From contig CM028340.1 in NCBI GenBank assembly GCA_016647705.1, forward strand, positions 11,113,001 to 11,177,000: a DNA stretch of 64,000 nt, given 5' to 3'. The stretch is from Eucommia ulmoides. Taxonomy: Eukaryota > Streptophyta > Magnoliopsida > Garryales > Eucommiaceae. Shown here piece by piece: positions 24,593 to 35,883 of this stretch; within the stretch, counting starts at the first letter, position 1, and every line of letters starts with the position of its first letter. Below the pieces are notes generated by a model, which searched no databases, was not told the origin of the DNA, and saw nothing but the letters and a program-made list of their open reading frames with translations. The translations under genes were made by a program, and so were the position numbers.

Positions 24593-25996
24593 TGTACGCG
24601 CGAATTTTTTACACACTCGCGTATTGACTACTCGCAACTGTACGAAGTCAAGTTTTAGTATAATGGATCTCGAAGATCGGGTATCGTGTTCACAGGGATT
24701 GGTTGTCATTATTATCGAGTACCGTGTTTATCATAACCTAATTTTATCTAGGCGATAAAAAATGTGTATTTAATTAATTAATACTAATACTAATATAACC
24801 TAATTTAATCTATATTAATTATACTAATACGAGATGGTTAGGGGATGGATTATGTAGGGATTAACTTTATTTACTTAAACGCGTTTGATTTCGTTTAGTT
24901 TACAATAACAGCGTTCAACCTATTTGACAATCTCAGTTTGTAAACTCCCCCGCCACCTTTCCCGAGTGTAAGACAAGGGAATACGTAACTTTTTATCAAC
25001 AAAGAAGTCCCCCTCAACATCTTAACAACCCTAGTTCATGTGAGTCTTACCCCAACGTCATTGATTGCACACAATCCAACTCTCTCTTGGGTTATTGGAT
25101 CGTCGCGTTGTGTCTACCCTAGTCCGAATCTGGGGTTACCTCTCTTGAGTGTCAAACCCCGTATTCTCGATATATCTATCTAAGCATAATAAATATACAA
25201 TATGGAAAATACAATAAAAAATAACGAAGAACAATCATTAAAGAAACACAACTCAAACAAAACTAAATTTTCATAAATAATATTAATCCCATATATAATC
25301 TACGTTTAACTCACGGTCATAACCATTTATACAATTAAAATCGAGCTAAATATGCTCAAACAACTATCGAAGTTAAGAAATAAAAGGAAAAACGAATGAA
25401 CATAGCCGATATCCGAAGATTAGCCGCTAAAACCGTTCATCGATTGTTTCTCCTTCTCCACGCGGTAATCTTCTCCTTCGGATTTGTTTAAGCACTCCCC
25501 ATACTCTCTCTCTATTCTATACTAATCCCTAAGGGCTCGAGGATCAAAGGAGAGGAGAGGAGAGAGGATTAAATAGAAAAAATATCTAATCTGTACAGAG
25601 GTAACTGCCACGGCGGTGGAATTCACTGCCGCAGTGATGGAGTATGTCGGTTAAGTGATCACCTAGGCAGTGAAGAAAGCGGTGGATTCAGGGACCATCT
25701 TGTAGTTCACCACCGTGGTAGTAGATGTTTAGCAAGAATTAGCCCTCTCTGCATTTTCACCGCCACGGCGGTGGGCTGCTGTTCTGATTATTGCCTCTGT
25801 GTTTGTTTTTCTACCGTTCTTCGACCGTTCTTGGTTCGATCTAATCGTTTGTGCTCCGTTTTTCTACCTTTTCACCCTACACACCTGATTTATACAAAAA
25901 GAATAAAAACTAATTAAAACGTAATAAAATACTATAAAAACGCTCGAAAACTAACTTAGTTCGGTTTGGAAATATATAGGTAGATCACACCTATCA
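24593..25996 (-). mobile_element. Family A solo LTR with target duplication GAAGC
   Basis: The plus-strand ends are TGTACGCGCG (24593) and CACACCTATCA (25996), so the minus-strand LTR starts TGATAGGTGTG and ends CA. GAAGC at 24588-24592 is repeated exactly at 25997-26001. There is no internal sequence, so it formed by LTR-LTR recombination. It holds the GC-rich dyad cluster (CACCGCCACGGCGGTG near 25760) upstream of the TATA region. Confidence 0.92.
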
Positions 25997-26001
25997 GAAG
26001 C

Positions 26002-26412
26002 ATTATAAAGATAAAGACAATTAAATGACGATTCTAATTGATCAATTTAGAACTCAATTACCTCCCGGTCTCACGAGATGCTAAATTCCTAACTCAAACA
26101 CCTAGGTGTTGATTTCCTCCCGGACTCACAACAACCTACATTTTATACTCTCAATTCCGGTTACGAATTCAACCTCTCCTAAGTATGAAATTCAAAACCT
26201 GACATTGTCTAAATAATTGGCTTCATGAATCAAACAAATTAGGCCTAGAAATGCATAAAATAGAATTAAATCTAACAATTGACAAAATATTCACAACACG
26301 GTTCAAATAAGACAACGTCAAGCCCTAGATCTAGATTACGAACACAACATAGACAAATCCATAGCTAATATTCTCAATAAATTCATAAATGTAACTAGTT
26401 TAACACCATGTT
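26002..26412 (-). mobile_element. Older family A-like LTR, second segment
   Basis: It continues the LTR interrupted at 24592 (CTCCCGGTCTCACGAGATGC; GTTACGAATTCAACCTCTCC). It stops at about 26412 where inverted family E text begins, so its own LTR start is lost. Confidence 0.55.
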
Positions 26413-26690
26413 TCACTGGAAAAGATGCCATATTTTCCATTGAAAAATGGTGAGAAATATATACATGTAGAAGAGTCAATCAAATATTCTAAATTTGGCT
26501 AATTACCTAATCAAACATTCTCTCTCTCTCTATATATATATGTAGAGATAGAGAGAGAGAGAGAGAGTATAAAACTCACAGTTTATATATACACAAGGAG
26601 TAATAGCAATGATAAAACGTTTGTACAATGTTACTACTCAAGAGAGACAATTAAACTTGTTACATATACACACAAGTATTGTATGTAGAA
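26413..26690 (-). mobile_element. Inverted family E fragment fused to a second short repeat
   Basis: 26414-26520 is the reverse complement of about 23815-23905. 26521-26570 is a TC/TA/AG run that is nearly palindromic. 26575-26690 matches 35630-35760 in the same orientation (GAGTAATAGCAATGATAAAACG; AATTAAACTTGTTACATA). No ORF. Confidence 0.55.
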
Positions 26691-27065
26691 TTTTTAATCC
26701 ATTAATCTTTAATAGTTGAAAATGTAAAAATATACCTAATAATATAATTTTTATTTTAATACTTTAATAATATAATTTTTATATTTTAATAATAAAATAT
26801 TAGTAATGTCATTTTTATTAATTGTGTTATTATTATACCTATTTTAATTATATTATTTTTATACATATTGTACATTAATTATATAAATTTATTGTACTAT
26901 TTTATACCTATTTTACTACTATCATTTTAGTGATACCATTTTAAGTATATTATTTTCAGGGTTTTTTAATCTTTACTCTAAATTTCATACTCTCTCTCCT
27001 AATCAAACCTTTCGGGAAAAAAGTTTATTTTTTAAACCTTCACTCAAAGATTCTTAGAAAATAGC
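26691..27065. other. AT-rich gene-free stretch
   Basis: Very AT-rich, with repeated TAATATAATTTTTAT-type text and no coding frame. It probably leads into the MULE that follows. I see no terminal inverted repeat. Confidence 0.6.
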
Positions 27066-27135
27066 CCATGATAGTTGAGAAAGAGCATTGCGTGGACATC
27101 ATTACCCCTAATCAAGAGAACAATTTGTTTATGGT
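27066..27135 (+). other. Possible leader exon of the MULE transposase gene
   Basis: A short frame from ATG at 27068 runs into a good splice donor (ATG|GTAAGT, GT at 27134). A matching acceptor (GTTTACAG) lies at 27813-27820, just before the transposase start. The exon assignment is inference; no domain is visible in it. Confidence 0.3.
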
Positions 27136-27821
27136 AAGTTTAATCATAACTTAATTCGGGGTAATTTTCTTATTTTGATTTTATATTTTTGGCATTTTCT
27201 CAGCTTAATTCGCACATAATTTTAGAAAGCGAAGAGATATCCCAATTTATTCTGTATATCGTAGAATTCTGGAGCACGATTTTCAGTTCATATTCAGGGC
27301 GAAATTTTGAGCTCTCTTTTCAGACCTATAGGTGACTATGTTCCGATATTTAACTACAAATCCATTCAAGTGAACAATTTTTTTTACTATTTGTTGTCGT
27401 TGGTCATTTTGATTCTTTTTACAGTGGGTGATTGTCGAGTCCTATAAAAGATTTGTCGTAAATGAGAACATTTCAATATCACGAACACGATTTTGTTACT
27501 GATAAACACATGAGAACATTCAAAAACAATGAGAACATTCCCATCTATTATGTGCATGTTTGACGGAATGTCAATTGATGTCCATCTACATTGAAAACAC
27601 ATCTACATTCAAAACGTATATGTTTTTGCCTTGGGTCGGTTCCCTTTTTTGAATGTTCGTAGTCGGTAATATTAATGTTTGTACATATTTTTTTAGGGTT
27701 TGGGCCCTTAATTTTTTGAATGTTTGCCAATCGTGAACGTTCATTTATAAATGTCGATTTTTGTGTCGTTGTTTCATAAGTGAGAATATGTATGCCTCTT
27801 TACAATTGAAATGTTTACAGA

Positions 27822-30058
27822 ATGGATACGACACACGAATTGGTGTTCATGTGAAAATTTGAAGGCATTTCATTTGGAATAAAGGTTACGGATCATCTCA
27901 CGTTTGACATGTTGCTTCATAAGATAACAACAATGTGAGAGGTGTTGTGATGTGATGTATTTGAGCTATACTACTCCATTCCTGGCCACGACAAATGTAT
28001 ACTATCCTACCAAGCTGACTTTGACGTTATTTGCAGCTTTGATTGTGTATGAAAGTTTGAATATCTATGCGTCGATGTCAAAGTATGTGGCAGCATGAGT
28101 GGGTTGGGGGACAACGCCACCCTAATGATTATTGAGTCATCGAAGGGTCGAGGCAACGGGGGAGACACATCTAGAGAAGATGATTTATTACCGATTTTTT
28201 GTCTAATGTCACAAAAGCACTACTTTCGTATCGATGGGGTGAAGGAATCAAAGAGGTGGGGCATATTTTTAGGGTTGGGGTACCTGAGTTTAGAGAACTA
28301 CTTAGGAAGTTTGTTATTTAAGGAGGATTCAGGTTCAACTTCAAGAAGAATGATCCAAAGAGGGTCACAACGGAATGTTCACAAAAAGAAGAGAGATGAT
28401 GCATTTGGAAAGTACAAAGTAGGGTGGATAAGAGCAATGGGTTCTTCTACATTTGGGAGTTTGAGAATAGATACTTATATGGCATTGCATACAGGACAAA
28501 CTGGAATGCAAACATGAATTCAAATGTGGTAAAGTCTTGCTTGGTTGATTTGGTTAGAAACACCCTTGAAGTTCTCCCTATCGATGTTGTTCACATATTC
28601 AAAAATGATTATGGGATTGATATCCAATACCATATTGCATGGAATGGTGTAGAGAAGGCCCGGGATGAGTTATATGGTGATTACAAATCCTCGTACGACC
28701 AACTCCAATAGTACGTCGATGCTTGTTTGCGCACGAACCCGGGTAGTCATTTTGTTTTGGAATATGAAAACGAGCCATGATATTTTAAGAGAATTTTTAT
28801 TGCCTTTAATGCTAGCATAAAAGGCTTTAATTATTGTCGTCCCATGGTTTTGTTGGAGGGAACCTTTCTTTGCGGCCGATACAAGGGATGTTTGTTAGTC
28901 GCGAACGCAAAAGACGGATTGAATGGTAAGAAATGAAACAAACTTACAAATGCACTACTTTGTTTATACATTTTGTTTCAACAAATGATGTCATCGTTGA
29001 CGCTTGTGTCTTCCTAACAGGAATGTTTCCGATTGCGTTTGCGGTTTTGATGCTGAAAACAACAACAATTGGCGTTGGTTCTTATCCAATCTATTTTTAA
29101 TTGTATCGCACGAACGGGTGTTAACGTTCATATAAGATAGACATAACAGGATCATTGACGGCATTCAGAAAATGTTCCTGAACTATTTCCATGCATTTTG
29201 TCTAAATCACCTAAAGAATAACTTGAATGACAAGCTGTCCGGAATGAAGTAGGGATTCAAAGAGAGCTTGGTGTTCAAATATACAAAAATGGCATACGCA
29301 ACGACAATGGAGAAATACAACAAATTTCTCGACGACTTGAGGACGAAGGATAGAGGTCGGATTAAAATTTTCTTACACGATGTTCTGCCAAATAGATTTT
29401 GCAACTTGTTTTTTCATGGCAAAAGGTATGAAGAAATGTCATCTAACCGTGCAGAATCATTCAATGCATGGATTCGATATTTGCGCCACCTGACCGTTAT
29501 AACGATGGTTGATAAAATTAGGTGTAAGTTACTAGCACAAATGTCTGTTAGACGGGCTGAGTTATCGACGATGATGGGAGTTATTTGCCCATACTAAGAG
29601 GAAATGATTGCACATAATATTGGCTTGGGGTGAACATGGACGGTCATTGAATGTGGTAATAATGTTTACGAGGTATTGTCCCACCTGTCTGTGTTGGTTG
29701 ACTTGAACAATATGTCATGCACGTGTTTGAACTGGTAGGTCAACGGTTTTCCATGCGCACATGCGTGTTCAGCTATCCTGAAGAGCAGCTGGAACATGTA
29801 TTCATTTATCGAGGTGTATTTTGTTTTTTTGGATTACTACAGGCGAACATACGTGGAAGGAATTTTTGGTGTCCCAACACTCGAGAGATCGGTGTGGAAA
29901 GAAGACGAAGCTGTAATCATCCCACCGGTCACCAAAAAGCAACTTGGACATCCAAGGAAGAAGCGTATACCATCCAAGGGTGAAATCACCAAGATTCGTT
30001 GCGGTTGTTGCAAAAAAATTGGGTGCCACAGTCGGAAGACGTGTATGACACCAATTTG
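27822..30058 (+). pseudogene. MULE (MuDR-type) transposase, degenerate
   Basis: The N-terminal MuDR-like domain (FEGISFGIKVTDHLTFDMLL; IPGHDKCILSYQADFD) is at 27850-28090. The Mutator DNA-binding-like domain (FRELLRKFVI; FNFKKNDPKRVTTECSQK) is at 28275-28430, in a different frame from the longest ORF. The catalytic core follows from about 28800. A GT-AG intron at about 28925-29020 joins DGLN to GMFPIAFAV. The DDE region reads LLEGTFLCGRYKG (first Asp replaced by Glu), then DRHNRI (second Asp kept, preceded by a stop), then SNRAESFNAW (Glu kept). The SWIM zinc finger (CTCFELVGQRFSMRTC-like, with a frameshift) is at 29715-29800. The C-terminal knuckle IRCGCCKKIGCHSRKTC is near 29990-30045. At least five stops and two frameshifts. 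Confidence 0.9.
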
Positions 30059-30749
30059 ATACCCAAAATTTATTTATTTGTTTCAGTTTTCACTTCGCAG
30101 AGCATTACATCATTTTTATGCGACAAAGCAGTTGTTTTGACCAATTATTAGTATGAGACAGATCTCTCACATTATGAGAATTTTAATTAGTTTAATTACT
30201 TTTTTTTTTTTTTTTTTTTCTTGTTTTTAATAATCAGCTTGATTTTTGTTTCGTTTAGTTTGGGATTTCAAATGTAATCTAGCAAAATGGGGTTACAAAT
30301 ATGAGTTGGTTAGATTCATGTAAGTATTCCCCCCATCCCAACGAAATGATCAAAGAATTTGGTTAAAAAAAAAAGACGACAAGACTAGCATGATGATTTG
30401 TGAATATTCATGATTCCAATGCAAAATTGATTTTCACACAGTATAATACATAGTTCACGTCACGAGGGGGGTGTTTTATGAATTTTCACAATCCCCAATA
30501 CTATGCCTAATTTTTTGCACCACCACCCCTACCCATAATTATTTTATAGCAAATAGGCCCAAACCACGAATTTTATTGTGTTTCAACACATAATAAATGG
30601 ACTAAAATACAAAATATGAATGTTCAATAAAATTAATCAAATGGAGTTACAAATTTAAGCACCGCATTAGTCTATGGGGTTTGCAATTTTTTGCCAGCAT
30701 TAAATGCTGAAGGAAATTGGCCATTTATTTCTAATTTTTCCATCGCAAA
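30059..30749. other. Gene-free stretch between the two convergent MULE genes
   Basis: Poly-T at 30195-30220, an A-run near 30366-30376 and AT-rich text. No coding frame. It lies where the 3' ends of the plus-strand transposase and the minus-strand second gene meet. Confidence 0.6.
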
Positions 30750-31147
30750 ATAGATAGTCACTTTACACACATCCGTCCATTTTTGTCCGGCTTCGTAGAG
30801 GTATGGTGACTGACAAATTATCAATCGGCGATTTTTGTTCCGGTTAATGAAAAGTCATAATGAACGTTCATAACAGCTATGCGAACATCCATCCACACTG
30901 CCAGTTTCGTGCATTGGGCAAACGGAATGTCACACCACACCATTAGGTGCTGCGGCCAAGGGGTGGGATTAATGATACCTTTTAGTACAAAGGCCTTTCG
31001 TCTCACATCATGGGGTTTATATGTACACGTATTCCAGCCAATTGCACAAATACAAGAATTTCGATCACAGAGATAGTTGTTGTTCATTTGCGAGCACCGT
31101 TGCAAGAATCCACTCACCCAAGACTGCGAATTACTTGGTGAGTACAT
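30750..31147 (-). pseudogene. Probable C-terminal part of the MULE second gene (possible Ulp1-like)
   Basis: The minus-strand frame 31147-30821 contains KPHDVRRKAFVLKGIINP and VRIAVMNVHYDFSL. In other frames further residues extend to about 30700. The arrangement (hydrophobic beta-rich segment, Asp-rich step, later Lys/Trp tail) resembles the Ulp1-like cysteine protease domain found in some MULEs. The His-Trp and Cys catalytic signatures are not visible, so the assignment is tentative. It is broken by frameshifts. Confidence 0.35.
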
Positions 31148-31388
31148 TTTACTGTTCTCATCTATCCTCGATATGATTTTAATGCCGTTGCTGGTGAGTA
31201 TCCTGCACTGCTCTCACTCGTAATTTGTTGTTGGTTAATTGTGCTATGTTTTCGAGCCCTAATTAGAATTATTTTTGTGTTTTTTCCCTCTAAACCGATT
31301 GCATATAAAATACGACTGTTGTAAAACAGAGAACAATTTTTCTAGGCAACATTGGTGAATAACGATTTTTCTATACCCTCAGTAATAT

Positions 31389-31815
31389 ATTCATTTTCGT
31401 GCGTTTTCATGGGGTGAACTATAGGTGTTTTTGGATACTTAAAACTAAACGTACACAAACCACTGTATGAATGTTCATATTTTGTTTTTTCTCAAAAAGT
31501 TCTAGTAAGAGGTTCACACAAAGAGTTTTTGTGTATTTTTTTTCTAGTGTATGAATATCCGAATGATACTGCTTCTAAAAATTCAAACGTCTGTATTGTA
31601 TTTGCTTTTTTTTGTGTTTGCATGGGGTGAACCATAGGGATTTTGGATACTCAAAACTGAATATACATTTAACCACTATATGAACGTTCATCTTTAGTTT
31701 TTTCAAAAAATTCTTATCGGAAGTTCAAACGAAGAACTAGTGATTGTTTTTTTTTTTTTTTTTTTTTTTTGTATGAATATCTGAATGTTACTGCATCTAA
31801 AAATTCAAACATCTT
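31389..31815. repeat. Tandem duplication, about 214-base unit, two copies
   Basis: CATGGGGTGAACTATAGGTG at 31409 and CATGGGGTGAACCATAGGGA at 31621 start two collinear copies that share TATGAAYGTTCAT, CTTATCGG/CTAGTAAGAGG and CTAAAAATTCAAACRTCT. It lies inside the second MULE gene region, probably an intron, and contains a poly-T tract at 31747-31771. Confidence 0.75.
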
Positions 31816-32036
31816 TTTTTCCTGGACTGTATGTTTGTTAGTTAATAGCAGAGAACAACGAAAACAACAACAACGGGAACACCAATAGCAAAAACAACAA
31901 CCGCAACACATTTGACACCCAGGTTGACAAGTAGGATGCCGATGTGATCTTTGTCACTATCATTGTGTGCAACAATCCCTAACTAAATCTCAGTCAACGT
32001 TTCCTCCATCATGCTACCTTTCACCTGTACGTAATT

Positions 32037-33141
32037 TTAACGTGATCGTCGTAAGAACCCGTGAACCAAACATTCAAAAATAAAAACAATGATGTGTAAA
32101 CACTCAAAACAATACAACTGCACCTGATGATTCGGCAAGTGTGACAACGGCATCAATCCAATCGTGTTGGTATAGGTGGTCAAGCACCACCTTTGCATTC
32201 TTGGGACGTTAAACTCCCTCCCACCCATGGGGGTAATCAATGTAGTGTGTTTGCATAGCCAATACTACCATTTAACAAAAAACAACACATGTATCAATAC
32301 AAAATAGAATTTTCACAAATGTTAATAATGTTCATATTACATACTCAACGAGCATCAAAACAATATAAATAAACATTCAATAATCTGAACAGCAAAAAGT
32401 GGTTTTGAAAATAGAAACGACCTATTGCGTAATGACATACCCCGTTACCGATCTTGGTTTCGTGTATGACTTCCTAATACTAGTTTTCAAGTCTATGTAG
32501 ATTGCATGCGGCCACTTGTAGGTAGACATCTTGTCAGTGTTCTCAATATAATGCACCAGCCACTTGGGCACCTGTTGACCTGTGGTTGCGAAAAACCATG
32601 TCGTCATTAGATACAAACAGATGAGTTTCACCGTATCTTGCACTTCTTCCTCACTTGTTTTCGAACCCTTTTTTTCGATCAACGTTTTGAGAAATGTGAC
32701 GTTGAACTTGTAGGGTTGATATGTTAGCTTGCTGAGGAACGTAGAGTCGGCCTACGTGTATCGGTTTTGCACGATAGGCTCATCCCCCAAGGGCAAACCG
32801 AGGATCAATTGGATATCAAGTGGTGTTATCCTGACGTGTTTATCCCCCAATCTGAATGTCCCCCTGGATGGATTGTAGCTCACAATCACCCTCTCTATCA
32901 AGACGTCATTCTTTTTGACGTTTTCCAACAACAATTTATTGTTGTACAACATCTTAAATATGTTTGTGAACTGTGTCTTTGACAACAATTCCTTATGCTT
33001 CTTGTTCAACTTGTATTCTTTAAGCAAATCCATTGCTTGTTTGAGATTACAACGATACGAAAACGACATGCTTTGAGACTGAGATTGTGGATTATTTTCT
33101 GTTTTTGGTTTAATATTCTGTAACACTGTAGACATTCGCAA
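32037..33141 (-). pseudogene. MULE second gene, N-terminal exons (PMD/DUF1985-like region)
   Basis: From ATG at 33141 the minus-strand frame encodes a helical N-terminus and then RGTFRLGDKHVRITPLDIQL with LILGLPLGDEPIV, the signature opening of plant mobile domain and DUF1985/Ulp1-type proteins. One TAG (about 32752) interrupts. The frame then continues through VKLICLYLMTTWFFATTG, PKWLVHYIENTDKMSTYKW and a donor-like GGTATG at about 32443. A further exon (about 32261-32105) reads YWLCKHTTLITPMGG and FNVPRMQRWCL, preceded by TGGTAG and followed by CAG|GTGCAG. The gene converges on the MULE transposase, as second genes do in Mutator-like elements. PMD and DUF1985 are hard to separate without a profile search. 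Confidence 0.6.
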
Positions 33142-33984
33142 AAATATTAGCGCCCCCCCTCCCCCCCCGGAACGGACATTGAAAATGCATTAACGTTTGT
33201 AATCAGAAAAAACATAATAGTATGGACCTCCACAACATTTTTTTACTGGCATGTTTTACAAACGTATGGACAGTCATAAATGACGTCAAAACAAAATGGA
33301 CTCTGGCATGCCATTTTCGCATTTTATATGGACATCGTCAATGTGTTTATAAACATTTCCAGTTTCATGGACATTCAAGAAATGTGTGGGAAAAAGAGGT
33401 GATCAAATAAAGGTTCAAAATATCTCAAAAATACCAAGAAATATCTTTGCCTGCTGACTTCGGTTCACTGACACTTCACCGTTGCAGCAGTGGTCTTTTG
33501 GCCTTAACTTTCTTGTCCGAACTCCGATTGAGGTGATTAAAAAACCTATGGAAATTAAGACAAAGATATACAACTTCCATGGTTTGCGTGTTTCTAAAAT
33601 CAAATTGCATCATTGTAAAAAATGGCCTTGAAGTTACTGCACCTGTACCGATTTTGCATCTTTTCATCCATTTATTCAAAACCTATAAAACAAAACAAAA
33701 ACACATTAAACTACCAAAATTACTTGAAAACACACAAATATTTGAATTTAAAAGTATTTGATTTATTGGTAAATAAACCAATCATCATTAACCTAATCAA
33801 CAATATAAATAGAAGTACAGTAAGCCATCCAAATTTGAATAAATGGGTGATATAGATGGATGCAAAATACTAAAAATATTTAGAAACCGATCTGAGACCA
33901 ACAATAACCAGTTGAGAGATGGTGAACCAACCAAAATATCTTCTAAACTAGGATTGAACCGGTAAATGACAAAGGTCGACTAGG
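33142..33984. other. Gene-free stretch right of the first MULE
   Basis: A C-run (about 33152-33167) borders the second MULE gene. The text at 33400-33770 (TTCACCGTTGCAGCAGTGG; CTTGTCCGAACTCCGATTGA) looks like decayed LTR sequence of an unrecognised family. No supportable gene. Confidence 0.45.
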
Positions 33985-34450
33985 GTGATGTGGCATATGA
34001 CTAGGGTTAACGTGGTAACAAGTTGAGATGACATGGCAGCTAATTAGGTGTTATGTGGCGACTGATTTTGACACAGATGTGGAAGCTAGCAAGGCCGAAA
34101 ATGGTGCGTGGCAGCTGATAGGTGCTAACAATGCAAGGTCGAGAATTGACATGGTAGCTCGGTCATCGATGATGCTGCGATGATATGGGGATTAGCATGG
34201 CACCAGTCAGCTTGGGCACCAACGTGGAGGATACGTTGGCAATGACGTGGTGCTTCATCCATTGTTGACGTGACTACTGAAGTGGCAAAAGCGTATTTTT
34301 CGCTGGAGTGGCACTGAATTGGCTTTTGCGCGTAAATCAGGGATCTAGCGCGTGGATTGAACTGGTGGTGTTTTGAGCAGCGCATAGGAGCACGTGGGGT
34401 GTTGTATAGTGGTGTGATTGGTGGCGCTGACTTTGTATCGGTGAGCCAAT
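33985..34450. repeat. Degenerate array of CATGGCAGC-like motifs, G/T-rich on the plus strand
   Basis: About 14 variants of an ACGTGGCA/ACATGGCA core occur at irregular 15-45 base spacing (for example near 33990, 34030, 34053, 34105, 34150, 34195, 34222, 34237, 34388). Some match the CACGTGG G-box core. No ORF is supported; the frames on the minus strand here are repetitive. Confidence 0.5.
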
Positions 34451-35568
34451 CTTGATTATGTGGTGGGTGTTGACGTTGGAGCGTCGATGAAACTTATTGG
34501 AGTCAATGAAATTTACAGTGATATTGAGATTTGGCGTGTGCGCGTGAAAGGTGGTTTGGATTCTTTGTGGTTCCATTGGACTAGTCATCTATTCAAGACT
34601 AGTCTGATTATGGTGGCGAATTTGGAGTTTAGTATTTGGACGATAATGGAACGTCTCAGAGGCAGAGACAACAATGATTTAAAAAGAACAAAAACTACGA
34701 AATTTTAGTAAGAAAAGGGCAGGGAAAATTTGCTCTAGGTATGAAGTTAGGAGGCTCTAACGTAAAGCCACATAATTAACTTATATAGTGGTTTGGACAC
34801 TCTCAAGAATTTTTTCTGTATGGTAAATCTTTATCTTCCATTTCCACTTTCCTGTTCGATCTTTTTCTTGAATAAAAATATTTTTAAACAAATTATGGGA
34901 GAAAAGCAGTAATGACAAGAATTTGTTTTTTTACTCTCACAACTACATTTTTCTTTAAATGAGTTTGTTCTTCGATTGTTTTCTCAAATTTTCATTAATT
35001 TTCATCCCACAATGTTTTCTCAAATTTTCATTAATTTTCATCCCACAATGTTTTTTTTTCTTCTTTATGATTCCCCTTCTAAAATGAAGACAAGCTTGCA
35101 CTTTGAACACCTAAATCCTAAAAAATCTCTCTTTAGATCTCTCTTGGGCTAAAGAAATCACGTAATGACTCTTTTTTTTTTTTCCCTCTCATTTTTCTTG
35201 TTTTCTATTTTTTTTTTAAATTTTTATAAAATTAATATTAATAATAACCAAATAAATTGATAAAATAAATAATAAATAAAATAAAATAAAATAAAATAAA
35301 AATATCAAAATGATAAAAAAATAAATTTGGAAAGACAAATTATCATATCTATAAAAATACAACTTAACTTTTTATTTAATCAATTATTTTATTCCCATGT
35401 TTAGATCGATGACTAATTCTGACATAAAAATTAATAAAAATATGATCAATAAGGCACATTAGGCACCAAAAATATGAAAAATATACACTCGGTAGGGAAA
35501 CAAAAAAATTAACACTTCACGGGAACAATTACATTCATATATGTTCAAAGTGCCATTTTGTCATTAAT
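34451..35568. other. Gene-free AT-rich stretch with a perfect 36-base tandem pair
   Basis: 34981-35016 and 35017-35052 are identical copies of a 36-base unit containing CAAATTTTCATTAATTTTCA. Poly-T tracts and an (AAAAT)n run near 35276-35300 follow. I see no gene. Confidence 0.7.
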
Positions 35569-35770
35569 TTGTACATGGAGACCATGAGAATTATTTGCAC
35601 ACACAGAGAAAGAGAGACGGGAAAGTGCAACACTCATAATTTATAAATATTGAAGCACATAGAAAGAGTAGTAGCAACGATACAACGTTCCTATAGTTTT
35701 ACTACTCAAAACAGATAATTAAACTTGTTACATACAAACACAATATATATGTTTTTAGAACAAAACACAC
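35569..35770 (+). mobile_element. Family E-related repeat copy
   Basis: It starts with ACATGGAGACCATGAGAATT (as at 23655) and continues with text matching 26575-26690 (GAGTAGTAGCAACGATACAACG; AATTAAACTTGTTACATA). It ends about 110 bases before the stop codon of the defensin-like gene, so it may contribute 3' flanking sequence. Confidence 0.5.
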
Positions 35771-35818
35771 TTGTCACGAATAATAGCTGCTTTGAAGGGT
35801 AGCGTGAAATAGCAGTAT

Positions 35819-35824
35819 TTTATT
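35819..35824 (-). terminator. AATAAA polyadenylation signal for the defensin-like gene
   Basis: AATAAA on the minus strand, 60 bases past the stop codon at 35884, at a usual distance for a plant near-upstream element. Confidence 0.5.
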
Positions 35825-35883
35825 TATGTAACACTACCCCTTATATTGTGTGCCACAAGTAGTGGCCAATAATTGTGATTAAT

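Noticed and set aside
28095-28517. 140-codon frame beginning MSGLGDNAT as a separate gene
   Set aside because: It is the wrong frame over the Mutator DNA-binding-like domain; the conserved residues are in another frame and the frame switch is a lesion.
33152-33167. C-run as a G-quadruplex or polypurine tract of a minus-strand LTR element
   Set aside because: No LTR start follows it on the minus strand, and the neighbouring frame is the MULE second gene.
33476-33855. Several short Lys/Asn-rich frames
   Set aside because: Low complexity, overlapping on both strands, inside probable decayed LTR text.
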